64,000 bases of DNA. Source: JABCZH01 sp963803775 (GTDB lineage Bacteria; Acidobacteriota; Terriglobia; Terriglobales; Acidobacteriaceae). The DNA is taken from assembly GCA_963803775.1 (NCBI GenBank), contig CAWDNS010000006.1, positions 124,001-188,000 of the forward strand. The letters are read 5' to 3'. A model generated the notes under the pieces. That model searched no databases. It worked only from the letters and a program-made list of their open reading frames with translations, and was not told the DNA's origin. Shown piece by piece: positions 42,716 to 51,815 of the stretch. The position numbers and the translations under genes were made by a program. How positions within the stretch are numbered: the stretch's first letter is position 1; every line of letters begins with the position of its first letter.

Positions 42716-45115
42716 TCACCAGCCAAACCACGACCAAATCTTCGACCACAGCCACATGCCCAACCGCCGGAAGAAGACTTCTCCTGCCGGCCTCCATGCG
42801 GTGAAGATCTTACTGCGGCCTTGCATTCCAGTCCGGATCAGGCCTTCGTTATTGGGTACGCTGACTCGCGCAAAGAAGACGCGGTCGTCGCCTTGTAACT
42901 CTCCCTTGGGACTCACCACCGTCAGCTCGCCACGAAACGTGCGCGTGGGAAATCCGTCGAGCTTCACCGAGGCCTCTTCGCCCGCCCTGAGTAGGGAAAC
43001 ATCGTGCTCATCAATGGCCACATCCACAGTGGCCCGCGTGGTATCCACGACTTCCGCAAAAGTATCGCCGGGTTTCAAGTCCTTTCCCACTGAGTCTTCG
43101 ATGTGAGGAGTGGCAACTTGGCCATCAATGGGTGAACGCAATATTGTCTTTTCCAGGCGTTGGCGGGCGCGGGCAACTTCGGCGGTCCAATAGTCGGTCT
43201 GTACTCGCTCGATTCCAGCCTCGGTGCCGTCGTTGGCCGCCAGTGCGCGGTTCATTTGCGCTACGGCAGTTTCGTACTTGGCTTGCGCCGCGGCCAGTTC
43301 GGCGCGATATTGCCAGTCGGCGAGACGAGCCAGCACGGTACCTTGTTTGACGGTATCGCCTTCTCGCACATTCACCGTCTGCACCACGCCTGCGACTTCC
43401 GGTTGCACCTGCGCGCTATGTGCCGGCCCCACAACCGCCGGTCCGTCTACACGCAGCGGCAATGGGAAGACTGCAAGAAAAAGCAGGGCGAGGGCTGCTC
43501 CGACCACCACCACCGTCCGCCGCCCTTTCTCCATGGCCAGAAACTTGCGCTTCCTTGCCAGGATGGGCTCGAGCAAGTCAATAAAAGGCACTTCGCGATA
43601 AAGCGATGCATTCCTCAATGCTACCGTCGCCTGCCCGGCCAGCACTTTGATCATTTCCAGGTGGGCGGTACTGAGGAAATCCGGATCGCCGCTCTCAAAC
43701 GAAAGGATACCCACCGTCCCGTCATCATCCGTCAGCGGTAAAGCATGAAAGGCGCGCATCCCGCTGTCGGCGAAATATTTCTCGAACTTGGCGCGCGTCT
43801 CGGGACGTTCGTCCTCGACCTCGTCCCCGTGCTGCACCACAAATATGGACTGCTTGGAAGACGAAGCCCATTCCAGCAACTGCTGCAGACGCGATGTATT
43901 GGGCTCCTCGGGATTGATCTTCGCTACTCCCGATATCGCTTTCAGTTGCAACCGTCCTCGCTGCTCCAGCGCGATGGCGGCCCGGTCATACGGAATCACG
44001 CTGGCGGGTCCGTTCACGACGGCGTCCAGAACCCGGTCTAGATCAAGGGTCGAAGTAATCTCACTGCTGACCTTGACCAGCGCTTCCAGAATCTCCACCT
44101 TGCGTTCCGCCTGCAGCAAGCTGGCGTTGTGCAGCGCATTGCTGGCAGTTTCGCAAATGTTGGCCAGCAGGAACTCGTCATCCTCATCGAAGGGAATTCC
44201 GTCCAACCGGTTTACGGCTTCAACCACGCCTACCAGCGATTCCTTTTCCATGAGCGCAGCCGCCACAATTGAGAACACAGCCCCATCTTCGATCCCCTCG
44301 TTTCGTTTTCGCAGGCGCTCGTCCTCGGGATCATCAATCAACACCGGTTCGCCGCTGTCGGAGAGATCTCCGGCAATGCCCTCGCCCGCTTTCTGCAGCA
44401 TGCCGACCTCAACCGTGGGGTCGATTCCGGCACAGGCCACTAATTCGAGGGCGTCCTGATCAACCATCCACAAATTGACACCCTGCACATTCATCACTTC
44501 CTGGAACTTTCCGGCGATAGTGCCCAGCAGTTCGTGCATCTCCAGCGTCGAGTTGAAGACCTTTTCCAGGTCATACATCTGGGTGACGCGGCTGATGGAG
44601 TGCAGATTGGTGTTGCGCTCGCTCTCATAGAAAAGCGCGGCCGCCAGCGCCGGCGCGGCCAATTCGGCGATCTCGTTCAGCGCCGCCAGCATGGCCTTCG
44701 GGAACGACTGTTCGTAGTGAAACAGCTCGATGGCGCCCACGAGAGTTTCGTTCACCAATAGGGGAACACAGGCGAGGGCGACGAATTGCCGGCGAATGTC
44801 GAGATGGGCGTAGTCTTCTCGAGGCAGATCACTCCCCTCAAACACCAGGAGTTCGCGTTTTTCGGCTACAGCGCCCAGAGTGCCTGCCTCAAACTCCACC
44901 GTCTCTGGAACCGTAATCTCACCGGCGATGGCCTTGGCTGTCCAGTTGGGACTTTCCTGGTCCGCAATCACATAGACCACGACGGCTGTGTCTGGAAGTA
45001 AATCGGAGACTTTGTTTGCAATTGCCTGCGCGCGCGGTGCGGCCTCCTGCAGTGCCAGCAGGGTTGCGGCAAATTCGGCCACATCAACCGCGAACGTAGA
45101 TTGTGGATTCCGCAT
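42716..45115 (-). CDS. GAF-sensor / HlyD adaptor fusion protein
   Basis: 799 residues. The first about 540 are three GAF-like domains (ACVPLLVNETLVGAIELFHYE near 140; DLSDSGEPVLIDD and SLVGVVEAVNRLDG near 280; SRLQQLLEWASSS to GILSFESGD near 470). Then comes a membrane helix (VVVVGAALALLFLAVFPLPL) and a HlyD adaptor (VQPEVAGVVQTVNVREGD, a helical hairpin, SPIDGQVATPHIEDSVG, beta-barrel) ending in a Trp-rich tail. No kinase or GGDEF follows the GAF part, so cytoplasmic sensing appears coupled directly to the export adaptor. It is the first gene of the operon and would set its response. Confidence 0.87.
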   Translation of the reverse strand: MRNPQSTFAVDVAEFAATLLALQEAAPRAQAIANKVSDLLPDTAVVVYVIADQESPNWTAKAIAGEITVPETVEFEAGTLGAVAEKRELLVFEGSDLPREDYAHLDIRRQFVALACVPLLVNETLVGAIELFHYEQSFPKAMLAALNEIAELAAPALAAALFYESERNTNLHSISRVTQMYDLEKVFNSTLEMHELLGTIAGKFQEVMNVQGVNLWMVDQDALELVACAGIDPTVEVGMLQKAGEGIAGDLSDSGEPVLIDDPEDERLRKRNEGIEDGAVFSIVAAALMEKESLVGVVEAVNRLDGIPFDEDDEFLLANICETASNALHNASLLQAERKVEILEALVKVSSEITSTLDLDRVLDAVVNGPASVIPYDRAAIALEQRGRLQLKAISGVAKINPEEPNTSRLQQLLEWASSSKQSIFVVQHGDEVEDERPETRAKFEKYFADSGMRAFHALPLTDDDGTVGILSFESGDPDFLSTAHLEMIKVLAGQATVALRNASLYREVPFIDLLEPILARKRKFLAMEKGRRTVVVVGAALALLFLAVFPLPLRVDGPAVVGPAHSAQVQPEVAGVVQTVNVREGDTVKQGTVLARLADWQYRAELAAAQAKYETAVAQMNRALAANDGTEAGIERVQTDYWTAEVARARQRLEKTILRSPIDGQVATPHIEDSVGKDLKPGDTFAEVVDTTRATVDVAIDEHDVSLLRAGEEASVKLDGFPTRTFRGELTVVSPKGELQGDDRVFFARVSVPNNEGLIRTGMQGRSKIFTAWRPAGEVFFRRLGMWLWSKIWSWFGW

Positions 45116-45483
45116 AGGCGGCGTTTAAGTGAACCTGCTGCCGTCGACTGCCTGCGCATTTGGGGGGAGGCGCAAGACCGGCACTTTTCCGAGTGCGAAT
45201 CTTACTGCCGTCGGGCCTGACGGGTCAACATCTGATTGTTGAGGCCCGAACGGCCCTCCTTCGGAGTGGCGAGTGCATCGGAATGCCCGCAATTCTATTG
45301 ACTTGCGTGGCTGTGGCGCAAATTGGATGTTCGAATCGTTAGCCAGGGCTACATCGAGCGTTCGAGGTTCTTGGGCAGCAGCCCCGCAATGGTTGAAAGG
45401 TCGATCCGGCCGAAGGTCTACCACCTGCCATCCCGCCTATGGCTGCCACAGCGACTAACTGGAATAAATAACAGTATTGTGGG
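45116..45483. other. Non-coding gap, operon promoter region
   Basis: No gene supported. It should carry the promoter of the GAF-HlyD operon (minus strand). I looked for the GGTTAAT palindrome and for GG-N10-GC and found neither. Confidence 0.4.
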
Positions 45484-45816
45484 TTAGTTTGAGGTGCTCT
45501 TGGTAGCCGCTACCGTCGGAGCTGCCGCTGTCGGAGTCGCCGCAGTCGGAACTGTTGCTGGCTGTGAGGTGACATTGGCGACCACGATTCCTAAGTCAAG
45601 GTCAACAGTGGACACGGAGATGCCGAGATCTGCCGCGATCTGCGCCGGGCTCTGGCCTTGTGCGTTTAGTTGGCTGACCTGTGCGGACTGAGAAAGTGTA
45701 ACCGTGTCCGTTGAGGGCGGTGGCTGTGGTGCATGCTTCGCTGGTACAGGAGCAGGGGAAGCAGAGGGTGTTGCGACCGGTTGAGCCGATACTGTGCCGG
45801 AGATCGAGAGCGCCAT
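45484..45816 (-). CDS. Small Ala/Pro/Thr-rich protein with HTH-like core
   Basis: 110 residues from the ATG at 45816, nine bases after AAGGA. The ends are low-complexity (Pro/Ala and Thr/Ala-rich). The core VTLSQSAQVSQLNAQGQ followed by AQIAADLGISVSTVDLDLGI resembles one helix-turn-helix unit. I think similar small proteins occur in Acidobacteriota, but I cannot name the family. A truncated regulator or an exported structural peptide are both possible. Confidence 0.6.
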   Translation of the reverse strand: MALSISGTVSAQPVATPSASPAPVPAKHAPQPPPSTDTVTLSQSAQVSQLNAQGQSPAQIAADLGISVSTVDLDLGIVVANVTSQPATVPTAATPTAAAPTVAATKSTSN

Positions 45817-45957
45817 GACGAGTCTTCCTTTTCTATTCCAACGCATAAGTTATCGGCACATCATTGTAATTACATTAGCACCGGGTGCTACCTCTGTTAC
45901 CATTCTTTCGGCGTGTAGGCGTGCCAGTTTAGACCTTCCATTCTATGGAGCCTACAA

Positions 45958-46239
45958 ATGAAGAAGCCAATCTTGGTGGCCCTTGCAGTTTCGCTTCTCG
46001 CTACGATTTCACCCGCGCAGGATACTCCCCAGGCTGATGTCGCAGCCGGGTATTCCGCTCTCTACATTCTGAAGGGCTATACCATCTGGATGAACGGCGG
46101 CAGCGGCTCGGTCGCTGTCAATGTCAACCATTGGTTCGGCGTGGCTGGCGATTTCGGCGGCTACGTCGGTCATATTCCCCAGAGTTTCACCGGAGAAAGT
46201 CACCACGGGCGAAGCTCACGACCTCCCTCGTCTGACTAA
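45958..46239 (+). CDS. Truncated outer-membrane beta-barrel protein
   Basis: 93 residues with GGAGCC before the ATG. The signal peptide ends ISPAQ; the mature start DTPQADVAAGYSALYI and the segment NHWFGVAGDFGGYVGH are the first two strands of opacity-type outer-membrane barrels, normally about 200 residues. The frame then runs into HHGRSSRPPSSD, unlike a barrel, and stops. I could not find the missing strands in other frames downstream, so this looks like a 3' truncation. Confidence 0.6.
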   Translation: MKKPILVALAVSLLATISPAQDTPQADVAAGYSALYILKGYTIWMNGGSGSVAVNVNHWFGVAGDFGGYVGHIPQSFTGESHHGRSSRPPSSD

Positions 46240-46324
46240 AGTGCTACGACCTACGTAAGTCCGTCCTGCACGGTTCTTTGCCGCGTTCTGACCTACAATT
46301 TTAGGGGAAGCTCCGTAAATCTCC

Positions 46325-47056
46325 GTGAATCGTACCCTTCATTGGCGCATGGCTTGGCTGCTTTTGGCACTGTCATGCCCGCTTTCCATGGTTGCCCAAT
46401 CCAGTACTTCGCAAGATGACGGTGTTTCTCTCGGCGATCTGGCCCGTTTCGTGCGCCGCAGCAAGGCGCCGGTTGCGGCCCCGTTGACCATCGACAATGA
46501 CAATCTGTCCATCGTGATGGATGAGGTCGAGAGCCATCGCATGAGCATCAAGCCACAAGTCTCAACCACTTCGCGCAGTCGAGACTTCGAGCTGTCATCG
46601 CCCGACGGAACTTGCAGCATGTCTTTCAATGCGAACGCTGCCACGCTTGCTCCACCCTTCGTGGCGGAAGACTTGCCCACAACCGAGTTGGCAAAACTCG
46701 AAGGCCCGGCCACCGTCGAAGGTGACAGCCTCGAAGTCTCGATGTACAACGGCAGCGCCTGGAAATTGACCGAAGTGACGGTCGGCCTTACCCTGGTACG
46801 CCGCCCCGTGGACGAAGGAGTTTATCTTGGCAGCGCCCGGCTGATGCCAGCCGTAGCCGATGATACTGAGGCTTCTGGGAAGAAGCCGTCCGAACTGACT
46901 CTACTGTTTCACTTGAAGGGCCCCGTCCCATCGATGGGCAGTAACGTCTTTCACGAAAAGCTCGGCGCGCCCCTCGCTCCCGATCAAGAATGGCACTGGG
47001 CCATCTTTGACGCCAAAGGCATCGCCCCCGTCGCATCAGCGCCGCCTCAGCCGTAG
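46325..47056 (+). CDS. Hypothetical secreted protein
   Basis: 243 residues; GTG start given, ATG at 46349 possible. A signal peptide (WLLLALSCPLSMVAQ) is followed by a region of mixed strands with a beta-rich C-terminal half (LEVSMYNGSAWKLTEVTVGLTLV, split at turns; EWHWAIFDAKGI). Two cysteines fall near TCSMSF and the signal. No family recognised. Spacing to neighbours gives no operon evidence. Confidence 0.6.
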   Translation: MNRTLHWRMAWLLLALSCPLSMVAQSSTSQDDGVSLGDLARFVRRSKAPVAAPLTIDNDNLSIVMDEVESHRMSIKPQVSTTSRSRDFELSSPDGTCSMSFNANAATLAPPFVAEDLPTTELAKLEGPATVEGDSLEVSMYNGSAWKLTEVTVGLTLVRRPVDEGVYLGSARLMPAVADDTEASGKKPSELTLLFHLKGPVPSMGSNVFHEKLGAPLAPDQEWHWAIFDAKGIAPVASAPPQP

Positions 47057-47122
47057 CTGATGGTTCACAAGTGTCGAAGTAAGGATTACTATGCTAAAAG
47101 TAAGGAATCTGGAGGAAATACA

Positions 47123-47362
47123 TTGGAGAAGCAGGCGAAAATCACCAGCAAGGGACAGATTACGGTACCGCGCGAGGTTCGTCGCGTGCTGGGCGTTCGT
47201 CCCGGCGATAGGTTGTTATTTGAAACCGATGAAAAAGGGATACGAGTGCGTCCCATCAGGACCAAGAGCCCGTTCGCGAAGTTTAGGGGAATTGGGAACC
47301 CAGGGATTGCCTCCGGCAGCAAAGAAATTATTCGTTGGGTTCGAGGCCTGCGTGGGCGATGA
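47123..47362 (+). CDS. AbrB/MazE-type antitoxin (VapB-like)
   Basis: 79 residues from TTG at 47123, which has GGAGG seven bases upstream; the longer upstream frame has no coding character. The swapped-hairpin AbrB motif is ITSKGQITVPREVRRVLGVRPGD near the N-terminus (quoted in overlapping parts: ITSKGQITVP, REVRRVLGV). The C-terminus is the toxin-binding tail. It overlaps the PIN gene by four bases (ATGA), the usual toxin-antitoxin arrangement, and probably represses its own promoter. Confidence 0.88.
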   Translation: MEKQAKITSKGQITVPREVRRVLGVRPGDRLLFETDEKGIRVRPIRTKSPFAKFRGIGNPGIASGSKEIIRWVRGLRGR

Positions 47363-47781
47363 CTACAGCCATTGACACTAATGTGATTGTTGCCCTCTGG
47401 GATCGGGACCCGGGTCTTAGCTCCGCTGCACAATCCGCATTAGATGCTGCGCTGGGCCGCGGCACTCTTGTTACAACCGCCGCGGTTTTCGCTGAGTTGA
47501 TGGCTGCCCCTGGCCGTAGCGAATTATTCTTGGATTCGTTCTTCAGTGAAACCGGCATTCGCATTGACTGGGCTTTCGACAAACCCGTTTGGCGAACCGC
47601 AGGGCGAGCTTTCCAAGGATACGCAGCCCGTCGGAGAAAGCAGCACGACGCCGGCCCACGCCGCATTCTGGCCGATTTTCTCATCGGAGCCCACGCTCTG
47701 GAAGGCGGCCACTCGCTGCTCACGCTTGACGATCATCTCTACAGCACCGCTTTCCCCGATCTCACTGTGGTAAGAGTCTAG
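47359..47781 (+). CDS. PIN-domain toxin (VapC-like)
   Basis: 140 residues from ATG 47359. The PIN ribonuclease acidic residues are in TAIDTNVIVAL (Asp 6), TTAAVFAELMA (Glu about 43), RRILADFLIGAHAL (Asp near 107) and LLTLDDHLY (Asp near 125). VapC toxins cut tRNA or rRNA when freed from VapB. All four conserved acidic positions are present, so it appears intact. Confidence 0.88.
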   Translation: MTTAIDTNVIVALWDRDPGLSSAAQSALDAALGRGTLVTTAAVFAELMAAPGRSELFLDSFFSETGIRIDWAFDKPVWRTAGRAFQGYAARRRKQHDAGPRRILADFLIGAHALEGGHSLLTLDDHLYSTAFPDLTVVRV

Positions 47782-47796
47782 TCATCCCGTGCACTT

Positions 47797-49530
47797 CTAC
47801 GCTTTATGAGCGAAGATGGGAGCCAGGTCACTACGGTTCACAATGCCGTCTGCCTTGGCCTCTTCGTGAATACTTTCTGCAATTTGTTGCGCTTGCGCGT
47901 AATGGGTCGAAGCGTCGGATGCATGGCCTGACTGTACGAGCGTGCGACCAGCAGAAAATGGCTTGTGCCAGAAGTGCACGGAGCCCCAGTTTCTCACTCC
48001 GCGTGACCGCGCCTTCCAGTTCCCGCTGGGCTTAGCGATATTCTTCTGCTCGGCGAGGGCTTCTCCCAACAGCACAGAACATTGAATGGACAGATATTTC
48101 ATGACCAATGAATCGGCTCGCTCGGAAAGTTGCCGCAACCGACTGACGGCAGCGCTGCGTTTCCTTCTTTGACCGCCGATCTTGGCGAGGTTCATTTTCG
48201 CGAGCAGAGTGAGCTGCGCGTCGCTGGTGTGCGACGCGGCTTGCAACGCCTGGTCATATAAAGGCGCGGCTGACTTGTAGTCGCCACGATAAAAGAAATT
48301 GTCGCCTTCGTAGCCCAGCAGCGCTGGCCACCTGCGCCAGGTTCTTAAGCCCGCGCGCGACGGTCAGCGCCTCGTCCAGACTCTTCTGCGCCTCGTCGCT
48401 CCGTCCCAACTTGGGCTAGAGCGTTGCCATAATCGCCGAGAACCTCGGCCAGCCAGAAGCCGTTTCCTTGGTTTCGCGGAATGTCTTGAGTGCATCTTCC
48501 TCGGAACTCAGCGCCGCCCCATAACGTCCCTGATAGCCAAATAGCGTACCCATGCTGGCCGATTCGATCGCAGCGCTGCGATTGTCGCCCACACTTCGCC
48601 GCAGATCCAGAGCACGCAAGTACTGCTGAAGAGCTTGATCGTATTGCCCTAGTCTGGTTGAGGCCTCCGCCAGGTTGTGGACGGTGTCCGCAATGTCGCC
48701 CGGCACTTTGAGTTTCTCGCGCAGTCGCCAGCGCCTGCTCGTAGTAGGTGCGCGCGTCTTCGTAACGAGCCATGTAGTAATAAATGGCGCCGATGCTGTT
48801 GAGAACCAATCCCTGATCGCTCATGTTCCCCAGGTCAACCTGGATCTGGAGGGATTCTTTGTACAGCCCGAGCGCCTTATCGTACTGACTGCGATTCTTG
48901 TATAAGTCGGCAAGATCGTTTAGCACCCTGGCTGCGTCTGCCTTATCGCCCATTTCGCGGTACGAGTCCAGAGCGCTGTCGTAATCTTTCTAGTGCTTGG
49001 TCCGGTTTTCCCAGAGGTTCTTCCGCCTGTGCGATGGATTCAAGGCTGTCGGCAACCCCTTTCTTCAAACCCAGACGGCGTTTGATGGCCAGGGAATCCT
49101 GAAAGCTGCGCAGAGCGTCTTCCCACTTGGTCAGATCGGAGTAAGCGATCCCCATGGCTTGCAGGATCTGGGCTTTCTCCTCATCGTTCCCAAACTCGAC
49201 GGCCATACCCTGAGCGCGGGTCAAATATTCCAGTCCACTCTGGTCGTTGCCATTCTCAATCTCCACCCGGCCCATCGCCAGCAGTCCGTCAACTCGTTTG
49301 GGATCGAGCGTCAGCACCTTAGAGTATTGCATCCTTCGCCTTGTCAAACTGCTCGATTTTTCGTAAAGGTCAGCCAGGCAAAGAGCAAGTCAGCATTCTC
49401 CGTAGATGCCTTCACCAGATTCTCGTAGGCTTCAATCGCCTGCGGATAGTTTTTCAGAATGGTGTCATGTTTGGCAAGAATCAGGTATTTTTCTGCCGCG
49501 GGAAGATTGTCACTCAATCCAACTGCCTTT
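47797..49530 (-). pseudogene. TPR tail of the kinase gene, broken by frameshifts
   Basis: At least four successive overlapping frames encode tetratricopeptide repeats that together would continue the kinase at 49510-51459. Examples are YPQAIEAYENLVKAS (about 49420), KWEDALRSFQDSLAIKR (about 49110), YDKALGLYKESLQIQVDLG (about 48850), YDQALQQYLRALDLRRS (about 48610) and ASTHYAQAQQIAES (about 47880). Frame changes fall near 49530, 49360, 48990, 48700, 48420 and 48300. Reconstructed, the protein would carry about ten more TPRs. Pseudogene or indel-rich sequence. Confidence 0.7.
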
Positions 49531-51459
49531 TGCGAAGACGCGTTCCGCATCATCTTCCTGGCCCAATTGAGCGTAGGTGTCAGCCAACTCCGAGTAGGCA
49601 AGCGCAAAATTCGGATCTTCCTTGATGGCGGATTCAAATTGTTTCTGCGCATCGAGTAAGTTTCCTTGCCGCGCCAGTTGAACCCCTTGATCGTAATCAT
49701 GCAACGCGGGAAGGGAATTGGTCGAAGGCTTGAAGGATTGCCCTTGAAGCTCCTTAATGATGCTGCTGGAAAGCGCCAGATTGTCGCGAATCTTGACCTG
49801 CCAGTCGATCGACGGCCGCCAGCACATCTTTTTCACTACCCGACTCGGTGAGATTGCGCAGTGCGTGTGTGTTTGAAATCCTGCACTGTAGTCTCGATGC
49901 GGATCTGGTCGCCGGACTTTGTAGTATTGCCCCCAGACCACAGTGTCAGCATTGCTGAAGTCGGCCAGCCGTTTGACAGTGGACGGATCAAACAACGCCG
50001 ACGGCAGAATTCGCAAGTCGCGAACCGTTTGACTGATCCGTTCCGGAGAAACTACCCGCAGCGACGCCGACTGTCCCACATCCGTGCTCAACATCTGCGC
50101 CAAACTATCTCCCAGCCAGTCCAAGGTAGGGTCGCCCGACGAATTACGGAAAGGCAGAATTGCCAGTGATACGACCGGGCCAACCGCCTGGGTTTGGGGG
50201 CGCGAACGAAGTCGCTGCCGTAATCCGATTCCTCCCAGAACCACAAGTATCAAAGCCACTGCGGCTACGACTCCGTGTTTCTTCCATGAGAACGACGGCG
50301 GCAAAAACCCGGTGACCGTCGTCGTCCACGGGACCTTGCTGTTGCCTTGGCTCCACGTTTCTAGATCGTCCGCAATCTCGCGCGCCGACTGGTACCGCCG
50401 CTTGGGATCAATCTCCAGACATTTCTTCGCTACCTCGCTCAGAAACGGTGGAATATTCGGATCGACCTGAATCGCAGGCCGGGCCGGCTGCTTCGTCCGT
50501 TTGAACATGGACGCTTGTGCCGTATCCGCCTCGAACGGCATCTTGTCGGTTAGCAATTCGTAGAGAATGAGGCCCAACGCGAAAATGTCGGATTGCGGCC
50601 CCACATGCTCGCCCCGCACCTGCTCCGGGGACATGTATTCCGGCGTGCCCACCACCATGCCAGTCTGCGTCATTCCCCCCGGTTCGACCGACCGCGCAAT
50701 CCCAAAATCCATTACATAGACCCGGCTCTGCTGGTCCACCATGATGTTTTGCGGCTTGAGATCGCGATGAACGACGCCTTCCGCGTGCGCAGCTTCCAGC
50801 GCAAGGCAGACTTGTCTCACAATTTCAACCGTCGTTTCAAACGCCAACTTCTCTTTGGACTTGACCAGGCCCTTCAGATCCTGGCCGTCCACGAAGTCCA
50901 TAGTGATGAACTTGGTGCCGTCGACTTCGCCAAGATCAAAAATCCGAATTACGTTGCGATGCGTTACTTTGCGGGCGAGAATCAATTCTTGCTTGAAGCG
51001 CGCCAGAACCTCGGGATGGACCGCCAACTCCGGACGTATCACTTTCAGAGCCACAACCCGGTCAAGTTCGCGGTCTTTCGCTTTATAGACCGCGCCCATG
51101 CCGCCTTCCCCGAGCATGCTAAGGATTTCGTAGCGCTTTCCCAGAAAACTTCTAGGCAGGAGTGGAGAGCGGGAGACAGCGGAAGAAACCGGCGGCTGTG
51201 ACCAACCTTCGGCGACTCCTACCGTCGCATCTCCAGGCGAAGGTGCTGCCATCCCAACCGTTTCATCTCCGGCCAAAGGGGATGCTATGCCAACAGTTTC
51301 ATCTCCAGAACGGGGCGCAGGTATTTCCGCAGTTCCCGCCTCAGGCAGGCCAACTGCCGTCACCTCGCCGGCGTCGAGGAGGGCATCGCATTGCACGCAA
51401 CGAAGTGCGGTCGGAGGGTTCACGGCGTGGCAATGCGAACATTCCATGTCGTTCGCCAT
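49510..51459 (-). CDS. Transmembrane Ser/Thr protein kinase with TPR start
   Basis: About 649 residues from the ATG at 51459. A zinc ribbon (ECSHCH, RCVQCD) opens the protein, then three Thr-Val-Gly phospho-acceptor-like repeats (GDETVG type). The Hanks-type kinase has GEGGMGAVYKA (P-loop), VALKVIRP (Lys), HRDLKPQNIM (catalytic Asp) and DFGIA. A membrane helix is near residue 415 (VVAAVALILVVLGGIG), then a TolB-like domain (LAILPFRNSSGDPTLDWLGD). Near 49800-49930 a short stretch is read out of frame between two compensating indels, and the frame ends early at 49510. The kinase domain is intact; the sensor/TPR part is not. Confidence 0.82.
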   Translation of the reverse strand: MANDMECSHCHAVNPPTALRCVQCDALLDAGEVTAVGLPEAGTAEIPAPRSGDETVGIASPLAGDETVGMAAPSPGDATVGVAEGWSQPPVSSAVSRSPLLPRSFLGKRYEILSMLGEGGMGAVYKAKDRELDRVVALKVIRPELAVHPEVLARFKQELILARKVTHRNVIRIFDLGEVDGTKFITMDFVDGQDLKGLVKSKEKLAFETTVEIVRQVCLALEAAHAEGVVHRDLKPQNIMVDQQSRVYVMDFGIARSVEPGGMTQTGMVVGTPEYMSPEQVRGEHVGPQSDIFALGLILYELLTDKMPFEADTAQASMFKRTKQPARPAIQVDPNIPPFLSEVAKKCLEIDPKRRYQSAREIADDLETWSQGNSKVPWTTTVTGFLPPSFSWKKHGVVAAVALILVVLGGIGLRQRLRSRPQTQAVGPVVSLAILPFRNSSGDPTLDWLGDSLAQMLSTDVGQSASLRVVSPERISQTVRDLRILPSALFDPSTVKRLADFSNADTVVWGQYYKVRRPDPHRDYSAGFQTHTHCAISPSRVVKKMCWRPSIDWQVKIRDNLALSSSIIKELQGQSFKPSTNSLPALHDYDQGVQLARQGNLLDAQKQFESAIKEDPNFALAYSELADTYAQLGQEDDAERVFAKGSWIE

Positions 51460-51815
51460 TCTACCGCTAAAGCCCATCCACACAACGCCCATCCCGCGTG
51501 TAGCACGGTCCAACAAACCGGTTAGCCCCACCCTCTGTGCTCTTCACTCCGTGTACCACCACGAAAAGGGGTGCCCCCATCCTTTCGCCTTCTTTGCGAA
51601 AGGGTGGGAGGCAATCCTGCGTGCAGCGAGAGGCATAAGCCGAAAGGAAGTCTGCGGGAATTCTGGGATACGAGAGCCCGAGCCGTTCTACTCAGGCAAA
51701 AACCGGGAGTGAGCGTGCTGCCTGCTAGTTTCGAAGCCCAAAGATTATGAAAAGATTCTGATTGAAAACCGAGGGGCGCGAACCTGGACCAGCGGACTAT
51801 CTGTCCCCAGCACAA
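51460..51815. other. Non-coding gap
   Basis: No gene supported. It holds the REP-like hairpin listed at 51576-51608 and presumably the kinase promoter. Confidence 0.45.
51576..51608. repeat. REP-like hairpin
   Basis: A 13-bp stem CCCATCCTTTCGC / GCGAAAGGGTGGG (one T-G wobble) with a 7-base loop. Its form is like the dispersed palindromes I associate with acidobacterial intergenic regions and could also stop transcription in either direction. Only one copy was noticed in this window. Confidence 0.7.
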
